This document shows, piece by piece, positions 8,102 to 17,387 of a stretch of DNA of 64,000 nt. The position numbers and the translations under genes were made by a program. Origin of the DNA: Oceanobacillus senegalensis (GTDB lineage: Bacteria > Bacillota > Bacilli > Bacillales > Amphibacillaceae); assembly GCF_900176885.1 (NCBI RefSeq), contig NZ_LT839648.1, positions 1,858,116-1,922,115 on the forward strand. Reading direction: 5' to 3'. The first letter of the stretch is position 1; every line of letters starts with the position of its first letter. The notes beneath the pieces were generated by a model that saw nothing but the letters and a program-made list of their open reading frames with translations, was not told the origin of the DNA and made no database searches.

Positions 8102-8613
8102 CCATACCTTTCCTCTCTCAAAAGGTACTATTTTTAAATGTTCCTAATGGTTTGTTTATATTTAATGTGAAGTATATCCAATATAAAAAGAAAAGTCTGT
8201 CATTTCTTGTATGCAGAAATAGGCTATTTTTAACTAGTTATTGAAAAGTTTGTCGGGATAAATTTATAAAAAAGGTTAGATGTGCTAGAGTGCAGCATAT
8301 ATCCATGTCGAAATATTAGATATAAATTCTTAAGGATGGAAAACCTTTTTGAAAGGCTGTTTTCTAAAAGATTGTTACTCTAGTCACATGCTATCCCTAT
8401 TCAAAGGCGACAACTATCCGATTCAATCAATTATCTTATATGCGGAAATTATTTGGCATTACTATCTAAAGAAAAAAACAGCGAAGGAAATACATAGTAA
8501 CCAAGAAAGGCATCGTAATGGTAATGATCTTACTAATATTCGTGGTTTTCTGAGTATAATCATTCCTTTGTGAAGTTTAAAAAGTCAAAAATGAAGAAAA
8601 AAGAATCAACATA
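8102..8613. other. Gene-poor interval between spoIIGA and ftsZ
   Basis: Contains the candidate spoIIG promoter (8171-8203). A 74-codon plus-strand frame at 8349-8573 lacks a good ribosome binding site. Part of its product (LFKGDNYPIQSIILYAE..YYL) resembles the start of IS6-family transposases, but the similarity stops after about 35 residues. It could be a decayed insertion-sequence remnant or chance. Nothing else is recognisable. Confidence 0.4.
8171..8203 (-). promoter_or_regulatory. Candidate spoIIG promoter with unusually long spacer
   Basis: On the minus strand ATGACA (8203-8198) and TATACT (8176-8171) are 21 bp apart, instead of the usual 17. B. subtilis spoIIG is known for a sigma-A promoter with a 22-bp spacer that needs Spo0A~P. 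A degenerate Spo0A box (TGTCGGG, 5 of 7 to TGNCGAA) is at 8251-8257 upstream. Confidence 0.45.
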
Positions 8614-8653
8614 CAAAAAAGCAAACGAGAGAATCATTCATCTACTCGTTTGC
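8614..8653 (-). terminator. Intrinsic terminator of ftsAZ
   Basis: GCAAACGAG pairs with CTCGTTTGC around a 15-base loop, followed on the minus strand by a run of U. It lies 21 bases beyond the ftsZ stop and closes the dcw transcript. Confidence 0.85.
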
Positions 8654-8673
8654 CTATGATATAGTTATTCAAA

Positions 8674-9849
8674 TTATCTTCTGTTCCGATTACGGTTTCT
8701 TAAGAATGTTGGAATATCTAATTCTTCCTCTTCCGGTCTAGGCCGTGGAGCTGGTTGTTCACGTTTTACTGGTTGTGTTGGTTCTTCTTTCGTTGCTGCA
8801 TGTTGATTATGACTAATAGTTTGACGTTGTTGTTGTACTGGACGCTGTTGCTGTACTGGACGCTGATGTCTAGTTTGTGGTTCTGGTTTATTATTTAATT
8901 CGTCAAAACCAGTAGCGATAACCGTTACAACAATTTCATCATTTAAGTTTTCATTAATAACTGAACCAAAGATGACGTTCACTTCTTTATCAGCAGCAGA
9001 AGTGACTAAATCAGCTGCTTCTTGTACTTCATAAAGACTTAGGTTAGTTCCACCGGTAATGTTCATCAGAATACCATGAGCACCATCAATAGAAGTTTCA
9101 AGAAGTGGTGAGGATATAGCCTTTTTAGCTGCTTCCGTTGCGCGAGTCTCTCCTGTTGCAATACCAATTCCCATTAATGCGGAACCCTTGTCAATCATTA
9201 TTGTCTTCACGTCGGCAAAGTCCACGTTAATTAATCCGGGTTTTGCAATTAAATCTGAAATACCTTGTACACCCTGTCTAAGGACGTTATCCGCTTCACG
9301 GAACGCATCAAGCATTGGAGTATTTTTATCGACAATTTCTAGTAATCGGTCATTTGGAATTACAATCAGTGTATCTACACTATCTTTCAGTTCTCCTATT
9401 CCAGAAATTGCTTGAGTGGATCGTTTTCTACCTTCAAAGGAGAATGGTCTAGTTACAACACCAACTGTTAGAGCACCTAAGTCTTTTGCAACTTGAGCAA
9501 TAACAGGAGCAGCACCTGTACCAGTTCCACCACCCATACCAGCAGTAACGAATACCATATCAGCACCTTGCAATACTTCTTCAATCTGCTCTTTACTTTC
9601 TTCAGCAGCTTTCTTTCCCACTTCTGGATTTGCACCTGCACCTAAACCTCTAGTTAACTTTCCACCAATTTGAATCTTTAACTCTGCTTTTGATAGATTT
9701 AGAGCTTGTGCATCCGTATTAACTGCAATAAATTCTACACCTTCTACCCCATGTTCAATCATTCGGTTGACAGCGTTATTACCACCACCACCAACACCGA
9801 TAACCTTTATCGTTGCTAATTCATCCATATTTGTATCAAACTCTAACAT
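8674..9849 (-). CDS. ftsZ: Cell-division GTPase FtsZ
   Basis: Tubulin-like GTPase that forms the Z-ring. The 391-residue protein has the glycine-rich N-terminus ([17 protein letters not shown]), the tubulin signature GGGTGTG at 106-112, and the synergy-loop region [13 protein letters not shown] near 205. A Gln/Pro-rich disordered linker (about 320-375) leads to the C-terminal peptide [14 protein letters not shown], which binds FtsA, SepF and others. The linker carries a QRPVQQ duplication from an 18-bp tandem repeat. It follows ftsA with a 53-bp gap. Confidence 0.98.
   Translation of the reverse strand: MLEFDTNMDELATIKVIGVGGGGNNAVNRMIEHGVEGVEFIAVNTDAQALNLSKAELKIQIGGKLTRGLGAGANPEVGKKAAEESKEQIEEVLQGADMVFVTAGMGGGTGTGAAPVIAQVAKDLGALTVGVVTRPFSFEGRKRSTQAISGIGELKDSVDTLIVIPNDRLLEIVDKNTPMLDAFREADNVLRQGVQGISDLIAKPGLINVDFADVKTIMIDKGSALMGIGIATGETRATEAAKKAISSPLLETSIDGAHGILMNITGGTNLSLYEVQEAADLVTSAADKEVNVIFGSVINENLNDEIVVTVIATGFDELNNKPEPQTRHQRPVQQQRPVQQQRQTISHNQHAATKEEPTQPVKREQPAPRPRPEEEELDIPTFLRNRNRNRR
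8830..8865. repeat. 18-bp tandem duplication in the ftsZ linker
   Basis: Two adjacent 18-bp units (8830-8847 and 8848-8865) differ at one base. They encode duplicated QRPVQQ segments in the disordered linker of FtsZ, a region where length changes are tolerated. Confidence 0.85.
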
Positions 9850-9902
9850 TATTCGTTCCTCCTAATTTCTACGCAAAATCACACGAGTTTATAGATTACT
9901 TC

Positions 9903-11186
9903 CTAGTCAAAGAACCACTTAAACAGATTTCCAACCTTACTAGGCTCTTTTTTCTTTTTCTCTTTAGGTTCTTCTATGTTTTCTTGTTTTGGATTTCGTT
10001 TAGGTTGCGATTCGCTTTGAGTATTTCTTACAGCTGGATATAAATCTTTTCCTTGTATTTTCGCATTATGGTAAGCAAATTGTAGAATGCCTACTCCAGC
10101 AGTAAATTGTGGCTCCCGTACCCCTATATAATCTGGTATCGCAATTCGAACATTGGAATGGAATAGATCCTGTGCAAGCTCTAATACACCAGGCATTTTC
10201 ATAGTTCCACCCGTTAATACATAACCACCAGGAATCTCTCTATATCCCATTTTACGAATTTCTCTTTCTGCAAACGCATATACTTCCTCTAATCTTGCTT
10301 CTATCATATCAGAAATTTCAAGTTGATTATATGTTTCTCGGTTATTACTTCCAATAATAGAAACTTCAAAGATGTCATCTTCCTGTGCATCATCATAGAA
10401 GGCATGTCCATGATTTAATTTAACATCTTCAGCCTCCTCAGTTGATGTACGTAATCCAATGGAAATATCCTTTGTAATATTATTTCCACCTAAACTAATA
10501 ACACTTGTTCCCTGCAAGTGATCATTTTCAAAAACAGAGACCGTGGTACAGCCACCACCAATTTCTATTAATGCAACACCCATATTTTTTTCATCTTTTG
10601 ATAATGCAATCGTACCAGCAGCAAGTGGTTGTAAGCAAATATCTGCTATTTCCAAATTAGCACGCTCTACACATTTCAAAATATTATGTAAAACGGTTTT
10701 GGAACAAGTAATGATGGTTCCTTCCATTTCTAATCGTACACCAATCATACCTCTGGGATCTGTTATTTCATCTAAGCCATCAACAATAAATTGTTTGGGA
10801 ATAACATCAATAATTTCCCTTTCAGGTGGAATGGAAACAACTTGAGCACCATCTATTACTCTTCTAATGTCTTCATCAGCGATTTCACGATTTTCACTTT
10901 GTACAGCTACTATACCGTGACATGGTTGAAGCTCAATGTGACTACCATTAATTCCAACCACTACCCGTTCAATTTTCATTCCCACCATTCGTTCTGCTTG
11001 TTCAACTGCACTTCTAATGGATTGCACGGTTTGATCAATATCAACGATTGCCCCTTTTTTCATTCCATTGGACTTTGCAGTACCTACTCCAATAATGTTT
11101 AATGAATCGTTTAATACTTCACCAATTATTACTTTTATTTTTGATGTTCCTATATCAAGACTTACTAAAATTTCACTGTTATTCAA
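9903..11186 (-). CDS. ftsA: Cell-division actin-like protein FtsA
   Basis: Actin/Hsp70-fold ATPase that anchors FtsZ to the membrane and helps activate septal synthesis. It opens NNSEILVSLDIGTSKIKVIIG (phosphate-1 loop), has SHF-type domain 1C around 85-165, and carries the phosphate-2 motif VALIEIGGGCTTV and adenosine motif YVLTGGTMKMPG. The C-terminal VGNLFKWFFD is an amphipathic membrane-targeting helix. Start is TTG at 11186, justified by GGAGGTG seven bases upstream; no other in-frame start is better placed. First gene of the ftsAZ pair. Confidence 0.97.
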   Translation of the reverse strand: MNNSEILVSLDIGTSKIKVIIGEVLNDSLNIIGVGTAKSNGMKKGAIVDIDQTVQSIRSAVEQAERMVGMKIERVVVGINGSHIELQPCHGIVAVQSENREIADEDIRRVIDGAQVVSIPPEREIIDVIPKQFIVDGLDEITDPRGMIGVRLEMEGTIITCSKTVLHNILKCVERANLEIADICLQPLAAGTIALSKDEKNMGVALIEIGGGCTTVSVFENDHLQGTSVISLGGNNITKDISIGLRTSTEEAEDVKLNHGHAFYDDAQEDDIFEVSIIGSNNRETYNQLEISDMIEARLEEVYAFAEREIRKMGYREIPGGYVLTGGTMKMPGVLELAQDLFHSNVRIAIPDYIGVREPQFTAGVGILQFAYHNAKIQGKDLYPAVRNTQSESQPKRNPKQENIEEPKEKKKKEPSKVGNLFKWFFD

Positions 11187-11439
11187 AGAAAGGCACCTCC
11201 AAATTCAAAACGACCATACCTTGTTCAATTTAACAATCAATACTTTTTTTCGTCATTTATCTTCTAAATCTATAAGAAATTGAGAAATTTACAGAAAAGG
11301 AAATATATATAGGTATTTCCACAAAAAAAAGCGTATTCCTTTAATTTTTTAAAAATCTTTTCTCATTTTCTAAAGACTTAATTTTGTTCAATCATATATA
11401 TTCGATTATTTCACGAATTTATTATGGGTTATTTAATTA

Positions 11440-12243
11440 CTAATCTATTTCTCCCGGTAATTCTTCTAACCCATCATCCTCCGTTTCTTCAGAATCGAAT
11501 GATTCAAAATATACTCCAACACCAATATGTATGATTCCCTTTGATCCCGGTTCTAATTGTGAAACAATAGAAGGATATACTTCCATTTTATCAGCAAAAT
11601 TTCGGATTGTACCATCAACTATATATCCATCATTCATATATAAGAGAATTTTATTTTTATTATCCTCCGTCGGCTGCCAATGTATTTCCGAAATAAGATT
11701 TGCCACACTTTCCGGGAGTGCATTTAATTCTTTGGCCATTTGGATTAAATAATCATCTTTTGAAAAACCAATTAACATTGGGGAGTTCCCATTATAGGTT
11801 GGTTGACCTAACTGATTGATGGTTACACCGTTTGAAAGAACTGGAATATAATTTCTTTCTTTCTTCACATAACCCACCACATTATGTTCAGTGATGTTCA
11901 TATTTACCGTCCATGGCCATTCCTTTGTAACTTCTACAGTATCAATAATCGGATTGGACTGAATAAGTTTTTCCGTATGTTCAATATCAATCATCCATAT
12001 ATTTTGATCTGTAGTTAACTGACTCAAATCAATTATTTCTTCTTCTGAAGTATGTATATTACCCTCAATAGAAAAGGATCTAATATGACTCAATGGTGAT
12101 TGTAAATAAACAATAATAGAAATTAAGAAGAAAAAGATTGATAGATAAAAAATCAAACGACGATTTGCTTTTTTTTTGCGGGCTTGTTTTAATTTAGGAA
12201 TTCGCTCCTCAATTGAAACAATATTCTTTTTACTCATCTCCAT
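11440..12243 (-). CDS. divIB: Cell-division protein DivIB/FtsQ
   Basis: Bitopic division protein that complexes with FtsL and DivIC and regulates septal synthases. The 267-residue protein has a basic cytoplasmic N-terminus, one membrane helix (about 30-47: LIFYLSIFFFLISIIVYL), a POTRA domain (LSHIRSFSIEGNIHTSEEEI) and the FtsQ/DivIB beta domain, then an acidic tail. In B. subtilis murG and murB lie just upstream; here spoVE does. The 253 bases to ftsA contain no gene; sbp and ylxW/ylxX of B. subtilis are absent. Confidence 0.93.
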   Translation of the reverse strand: MEMSKKNIVSIEERIPKLKQARKKKANRRLIFYLSIFFFLISIIVYLQSPLSHIRSFSIEGNIHTSEEEIIDLSQLTTDQNIWMIDIEHTEKLIQSNPIIDTVEVTKEWPWTVNMNITEHNVVGYVKKERNYIPVLSNGVTINQLGQPTYNGNSPMLIGFSKDDYLIQMAKELNALPESVANLISEIHWQPTEDNKNKILLYMNDGYIVDGTIRNFADKMEVYPSIVSQLEPGSKGIIHIGVGVYFESFDSEETEDDGLEELPGEID

Positions 12244-12272
12244 TTCTTCCTTTTTAAAAAATTAAAAGAATA

Positions 12273-12293
12273 AACGGCATAAATTATGCCGCT
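12273..12293 (-). terminator. Hairpin between spoVE and divIB
   Basis: A small palindrome CGGCATAAATTATGCCG is followed on the minus strand by T-rich sequence. It may be a partial terminator after spoVE; the loop is tight and the strength uncertain. Confidence 0.45.
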
Positions 12294-12413
12294 ATTATTC
12301 AGTTACAGAAATTATATCATAAATTGTAGGTAAACATATAGTGTGCAACCGTTAGTTTATCAAGTTTTTTGTCGAGAAAGGACTTCCAAATTTTTCCGCC
12401 TCCTCTCTAAATG

Positions 12414-13526
12414 TTAAATTTTGGAATAAATACTAATATTTAACAAGATTCCTACCGAGCAAAGTGTTAAGGTTAAGGAGGAGCCACCATAGCTGAGAAA
12501 CGGGAGTGTAATACCTGTGACTGGTATTAAACCAATGACAACACTAATATTAATCATCGCTTGAACCGCTAACATGGAGACAATACCTAATGCCAATAAA
12601 CGCGCAAACAGATCTGGAGCTTCAAGAGCTACTTTTGTTCCACGCCATAGCAATAACAGAAACAGAATAATGACAAAGGTGCCACCGATAAATCCTAACT
12701 CCTCGCCAATAATAGCAAAGATAAAATCGTTTTGTGGTTCCGGTAAGTAAAAATACTTTTGTAAACTATTCCCTAAACCTAAGCCCATTAAACCTCCTGG
12801 GCCAATTGCATATAACGATTGAATGATTTGAAATCCATCTCCCAAAGGATCTTCCCAAGGATTTAGGAATGCTGTAATACGATCGATTCGATAAGGTGCC
12901 GAAGCGATTAATCCTACTAAACCTAAAACCCCAAGTAGTGCTAGTCCAATAAAATGCGACAAACGTGCACCTGCAACAAAAATCATAATCATACATGTAA
13001 GAACAAGAACCATCCCTGTCCCTAAATCAGGTTGTAACATAATTAGTCCAAAAGCTGTAAAAACTAGTAGTAAGCATGGCAGGAATCCTTTTTTAAATGA
13101 CGTAATGTACTTTTGTCCTACTGCTAGTAAATTTGCTAAAAAAATTATTAAACCTAGTTTCATAAATTCAGAGGGTTGGATACTAAATGCTCCAACACCA
13201 ATCCAACTTTGTGCTCCACCACGTACCATCCCTATTCCTGGAATTAGAACAGCAACCAATAGAACAAAACAAACGATTAAAATTATTTTTGAATATTTTT
13301 TCCAAGTGTTGTATGGGATGAACATAACGAAAAACATGGCGATAACCCCCACCCCAGCAAACAATAATTGACGCTTTAAGTAATAAAATTGATCCCCAAA
13401 CTTATATTCTGACCAAACATATGAAGAACTATAGACCATTACTACTCCTACAAGTAAAAGTCCTAAGATTACTAATAATAGAAAGTAATCTGGTTTACTT
13501 TGATCACTTCGACGTTTTTTAAACAA
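12414..13526 (-). CDS. spoVE: SEDS peptidoglycan glycosyltransferase SpoVE (FtsW/RodA family)
   Basis: Polymerises lipid II for spore cortex (SpoVE) or septum, working with a class B PBP. The 370-residue protein has about ten membrane helices. SEDS motifs are present: QPSEFMKLGLIIFLA, LQPDLGTGMVLV with the catalytic-site Asp, the large loop with YAIGPGGLMGLGLG, and LPFLSYGGSS near the C-terminus. A second family member (ftsW) is at 51522. Location between murD and divIB is that of spoVE in B. subtilis, and spoVD, its partner, is in the same cluster. Confidence 0.92.
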   Translation of the reverse strand: MFKKRRSDQSKPDYFLLLVILGLLLVGVVMVYSSSYVWSEYKFGDQFYYLKRQLLFAGVGVIAMFFVMFIPYNTWKKYSKIILIVCFVLLVAVLIPGIGMVRGGAQSWIGVGAFSIQPSEFMKLGLIIFLANLLAVGQKYITSFKKGFLPCLLLVFTAFGLIMLQPDLGTGMVLVLTCMIMIFVAGARLSHFIGLALLGVLGLVGLIASAPYRIDRITAFLNPWEDPLGDGFQIIQSLYAIGPGGLMGLGLGNSLQKYFYLPEPQNDFIFAIIGEELGFIGGTFVIILFLLLLWRGTKVALEAPDLFARLLALGIVSMLAVQAMINISVVIGLIPVTGITLPFLSYGGSSLTLTLCSVGILLNISIYSKI

Positions 13527-13642
13527 AAAAACACCCCTTTACCTAATAATAGATACGGGGCATTATGAAAAGAATGTTCAAAAGCTAGTCCACTTATTGA
13601 ACACTAAACAATCTAATTGTAGCGAACATCCTATACAAGCCC

Positions 13643-14998
13643 CTATACAAGTTTATGCACGGCTCGTATAAACATGTCACCTCTTTCTTCAAATGTACGG
13701 TATTGATCCCAACTTGCACAAGCAGGTGAAAGAAGGACAACATCCCCTTCATTTGATATACTAAATGCTTTTTCTACAGCTTGTTCAACATTAGCTGCTA
13801 CCACAATTTCTTGTATTCCTACTTGTTGACCCATTTCTTTTAACTTACCCTTCGTTTCACCAAATACAACCATTGCTTTTACATGTCCTAAGTAGGGAGC
13901 TAAGTCATCAAAGTCGTTTCCCCTATCTAGACCACCGGCTAACAGTATTACTGGTTTTTGAAAGGAAGAAAGTGCTTTTTGTGTAGCTAAAATATTGGTT
14001 GCCTTTGAATCATTGTAAAATAGGCGATTTTGGACATCATCAACAAATTGCAGCCTGTGCTTGACACCTTTAAATGTTGTTAGAACTTTTCTAATCCCTT
14101 CATTCGTAGCGCCATTCAATTTTGCTGCTGAAATTGCTGCAAGAATATTTTCTAGGTTGTGATTTCCAACCAAGACAATTGCATTACGATCTATAATTTT
14201 TTCATTTTTAAAATATATGCTTCTTTGATCAATCCATGCGCCCTCATCTAGCTGCTGATTAACCGAGAAAGGAACTAATGTTGCATCAACGCTTTCTTCC
14301 TGAATCGTATTTACAATAGTTAAATCATCTGCATTATATACCAGAAAGTCATCACTAGTTTGGTTTCTAAAAATATTACATTTTGCATGTTTATAATTCT
14401 CAAAGGTTTTATGGTAATCCAGATGAGCCTCAAAAATATTTAACAATACTGCAGTATGTGGCTTGAATTCTATAATTCCCTGAAGTTGAAAAGAGGACAG
14501 TTCTAATACTAATGTCTCATCTTTTTCAAGGTTTTCCGCTACCTCAGTAGCTACAATACCGATATTACCAGCTACCTTCACTGGCTTCTCACTTTCTTCT
14601 ATCATTGCAGTTATTAATGTAGTTGTTGTCGTCTTGCCATTCGACCCGGTTATTCCTATGATAGAATCTCCCGCTAGCTTAGCTGCTAGTTCTACTTCTG
14701 TAATTATTGGAATAAAACGATTTTGAGCCTCTATAACAATTGGATTTTCATATGGAATCCCCGGATTCTTTATAAGTAATTTTACATCATCCAATACAGT
14801 GATAGGGTGTGATCCAGTTATCACTTCAGCACCTAACTCTCTAAGTTCTTGAACCACTGGGTCATTTTCACTTGCTTTTATGTCATTAATTCGTACATTC
14901 ACACCACTAGATATTAGCAATTTCGCAGCTGCTGTACCGCTCTTTGCTAATCCTAAAACCAATACATCAGAATATGGAAAATCATATAATTTTCTCAA
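13643..14998 (-). CDS. murD: UDP-N-acetylmuramoyl-L-alanine--D-glutamate ligase
   Basis: Adds D-glutamate to UDP-MurNAc-L-Ala in the cytoplasm. The 451-residue protein has a Rossmann N-domain ([17 protein letters not shown]), the ATP-binding Mur loop [16 protein letters not shown] near 114-128, the Mg-site segment LELSSFQLQ, and the C-terminal ligase domain ([20 protein letters not shown]). It overlaps the end of mraY by four bases, indicating translational coupling. Confidence 0.97.
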   Translation of the reverse strand: MRKLYDFPYSDVLVLGLAKSGTAAAKLLISSGVNVRINDIKASENDPVVQELRELGAEVITGSHPITVLDDVKLLIKNPGIPYENPIVIEAQNRFIPIITEVELAAKLAGDSIIGITGSNGKTTTTTLITAMIEESEKPVKVAGNIGIVATEVAENLEKDETLVLELSSFQLQGIIEFKPHTAVLLNIFEAHLDYHKTFENYKHAKCNIFRNQTSDDFLVYNADDLTIVNTIQEESVDATLVPFSVNQQLDEGAWIDQRSIYFKNEKIIDRNAIVLVGNHNLENILAAISAAKLNGATNEGIRKVLTTFKGVKHRLQFVDDVQNRLFYNDSKATNILATQKALSSFQKPVILLAGGLDRGNDFDDLAPYLGHVKAMVVFGETKGKLKEMGQQVGIQEIVVAANVEQAVEKAFSISNEGDVVLLSPACASWDQYRTFEERGDMFIRAVHKLV

Positions 14999-15981
14999 TT
15001 TAAGCCCACCTCAATATATATACCAAGAACTGCAAAAATCAATCCAATCAACCAAAATGTTGTGACAACTCTCCATTCAGACCAACCTAATAATTCATAA
15101 TGATGATGCAACGGGCTCATCTTAAATACTCTTTTACCTGTCGTTTTAAAAGAAATAACCTGAATAATGACAGACAGTGTCTCGAGGACAAATACTCCTC
15201 CAATGATGATAAGCAATATTTCTGTTTTTGTTAAAATAGCCACAGCCGCAATTGCCCCACCTAATGCCAAGGAACCAGTGTCACCCATAAAGACTTTAGC
15301 TGGATGTGCATTAAAAACTAAGAATCCTAAAAGTGCACCAACGACAGCTAAGGAAAAAATAACTACTTCTGAATGACCTCCTACAAATAAAGATAAAATA
15401 GCATAAGCTCCAAATGCAATCGCAGCTGTACCAGCCAATAAACCATCCAATCCATCTGTTAAATTAACAGCATTGGATGATCCAACTAACATAATGATTA
15501 TTAGTACAGCATAAAACCACCCTAGGTCCCACTCCATATTTGTACCGGGAATAGTTATATATGTAGAAAAGCCTTCTCTATTAAGAATAAAGTAGAAAAT
15601 AAGTGCGATGATAATCTGACCAATCATTTTCTGTCTTGATGTTAATCCTAAATTACGTTTCATAGCAACTTTTATATAATCATCTAAAAAGCCTAGTAAC
15701 CCATAACCAAATAAAACAAAATTCAATAACCAAAATTCGTAACTGACATCATTTCCTAAAACCTTGTATACCATGATTATGGATGTAATAATAATACTTA
15801 AAACAATCATGATCCCCCCCATTGTCGGGGTACCTGTTTTCTTTAAGTGCGATTTTGGTCCTTCTTCTCGTATACTTTGACCAAATTTCAATCTTCTTAA
15901 TAAGGGAATGAAAATGGGAGACAAAAGGACGGTAATTAGAAATCCTATTGCAATGGTTACTAAAATTACGGTTATATCCAT
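14995..15981 (-). CDS. mraY: Phospho-MurNAc-pentapeptide transferase MraY
   Basis: Integral membrane enzyme that makes lipid I from UDP-MurNAc-pentapeptide and undecaprenyl phosphate. The 328-residue protein has ten predicted helices. Catalytic motifs are present: FLDDYIKV (paired Asp), [32 protein letters not shown] and the His-rich [15 protein letters not shown]. Its stop overlaps the murD start. murF lies 38 bp upstream. Confidence 0.98.
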   Translation of the reverse strand: MDITVILVTIAIGFLITVLLSPIFIPLLRRLKFGQSIREEGPKSHLKKTGTPTMGGIMIVLSIIITSIIMVYKVLGNDVSYEFWLLNFVLFGYGLLGFLDDYIKVAMKRNLGLTSRQKMIGQIIIALIFYFILNREGFSTYITIPGTNMEWDLGWFYAVLIIIMLVGSSNAVNLTDGLDGLLAGTAAIAFGAYAILSLFVGGHSEVVIFSLAVVGALLGFLVFNAHPAKVFMGDTGSLALGGAIAAVAILTKTEILLIIIGGVFVLETLSVIIQVISFKTTGKRVFKMSPLHHHYELLGWSEWRVVTTFWLIGLIFAVLGIYIEVGLN

Positions 15982-16019
15982 TATTATTCCTCCTCTTACC
16001 TTAACCGTCCATTAAATGG

Positions 16020-17387
16020 CTAATTCAATATTTGTTCGATCATTGTTTCAAACTTCAATCCACGTGAAGCCTTAAACAAAATAATAGTATTTTTATTAAA
16101 ATAACTTTCTAGGGCCTTAAGTAATTCCTGTTTATCAGTAAAGTGCCTACAAATAACGGAATGATTCTTTTTCTCAGCTGTCTCGGAAATAAATTTTGCG
16201 TTCTTACCATATGTAAATAGCACAGATATAGAATTATCTACCACATCAGCTATAGAGCGATGTAACGTTTCAGCAAAATCACCAAGCTCTAAAATATCCC
16301 CAAGCACAAGAACTCGATGCGTAAATCCTTGCATTTCCTTTATTACTTCGATAGCCGCCTTCATTGATGTTGGTGAAGCATTATAAGCATCATTTATTAT
16401 GGATACATCATTTAAACCACGAATTAGTTCAAAACGCATAGATGTCTTTTTTAAGGTTAACAATGCTTGTTTTCTCTTTTCTGTCGGAATTCCTAATTTC
16501 ATACCAACAGCAATTGCGAAAGCCGCATTTTTTGCATGATGTTTACCGATTAAAGGAACACTATAGGTAGCACCATCTGAAAGGGAGAAGGTAGTTTCAG
16601 TTGATGTCATTTTCACATTCTCTATCAATAATCCGTTCTCTTTGCCGAATCCACAACGAATAGTATTGCGCTGGTTATGAAGCTCATTTAAAAGTTCTTC
16701 ATCACCATCAATTATAACGGAACCATTTTCTTTTAATCCGTTAAGTATCTCAAGCTTAGCCTTTGCTATTCCCTCTCTAGAACCTAGAAATTCAATATGA
16801 GACTCACCTATATTCGTAATGATGGCATAATCTGGCTTAGCGATTTGTGATAGTAAATCAATCTCCCCAAAGTCACTCATCCCCATTTCTAAGACAAGTA
16901 CATCTGTATTTGGAGACATTGAAAGAATGGTTAAAGGTAGCCCAATATGATTATTAAAGTTCCCTTTTGTATAATGCGTTTGATAAATAGAACTTACCAT
17001 GGAGGCTACTAAATCCTTTGTTGTCGTCTTCCCATTCGAACCCGTAATACCTATAACTGTGGGATTAATTTTATCACGATAAGTACTCGCAAGCTCTTGT
17101 AAAGCAATTAACGTATCCTCCACAAAAAAGATGGGGAAGTGGCTTGGTATGGACTCTGGTAATTCACGATCCTTTTGCCACAAAGCACAAACTGCACCAT
17201 TATCAATAGCCTGTGGTAAAAATTGATGCCCATCGAAATTATCCCCTACGATTGGTACAAATAACGAATGGCTCGTATTAACTCGACTATCCGTTATTAC
17301 TTCTTTTATGTTTATTGGTTCTTTTAAGTTTCCCTGGCCATTAGTAAATATATCGGATATCCACTTAACTGTAAATAACATTTTCAT
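16020..17387 (-). CDS. murF: UDP-MurNAc-tripeptide--D-alanyl-D-alanine ligase
   Basis: Adds D-Ala-D-Ala to complete the UDP-MurNAc-pentapeptide. The 455-residue protein has the MurF N-domain (ITDSRVNTSHSLFVPIVGDN), the ATP loop [17 protein letters not shown], the Mg-site VLEMGMSDFGEID and the C-domain INDAYNASPTSMKAA. Its ATG shares the A of the murE stop codon (TAATG), so translation is coupled. In B. subtilis murF lies with ddl elsewhere; here it sits in the dcw cluster between murE and mraY, the order seen in many other bacteria. Confidence 0.97.
   Translation of the reverse strand: MKMLFTVKWISDIFTNGQGNLKEPINIKEVITDSRVNTSHSLFVPIVGDNFDGHQFLPQAIDNGAVCALWQKDRELPESIPSHFPIFFVEDTLIALQELASTYRDKINPTVIGITGSNGKTTTKDLVASMVSSIYQTHYTKGNFNNHIGLPLTILSMSPNTDVLVLEMGMSDFGEIDLLSQIAKPDYAIITNIGESHIEFLGSREGIAKAKLEILNGLKENGSVIIDGDEELLNELHNQRNTIRCGFGKENGLLIENVKMTSTETTFSLSDGATYSVPLIGKHHAKNAAFAIAVGMKLGIPTEKRKQALLTLKKTSMRFELIRGLNDVSIINDAYNASPTSMKAAIEVIKEMQGFTHRVLVLGDILELGDFAETLHRSIADVVDNSISVLFTYGKNAKFISETAEKKNHSVICRHFTDKQELLKALESYFNKNTIILFKASRGLKFETMIEQILN

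Noticed and set aside
11315..11340. Possible sigma-H promoter upstream of ftsA (AGGAAT..GAAAT)
   Set aside because: The -10 element does not match the sigma-H consensus when the spacing is correct.
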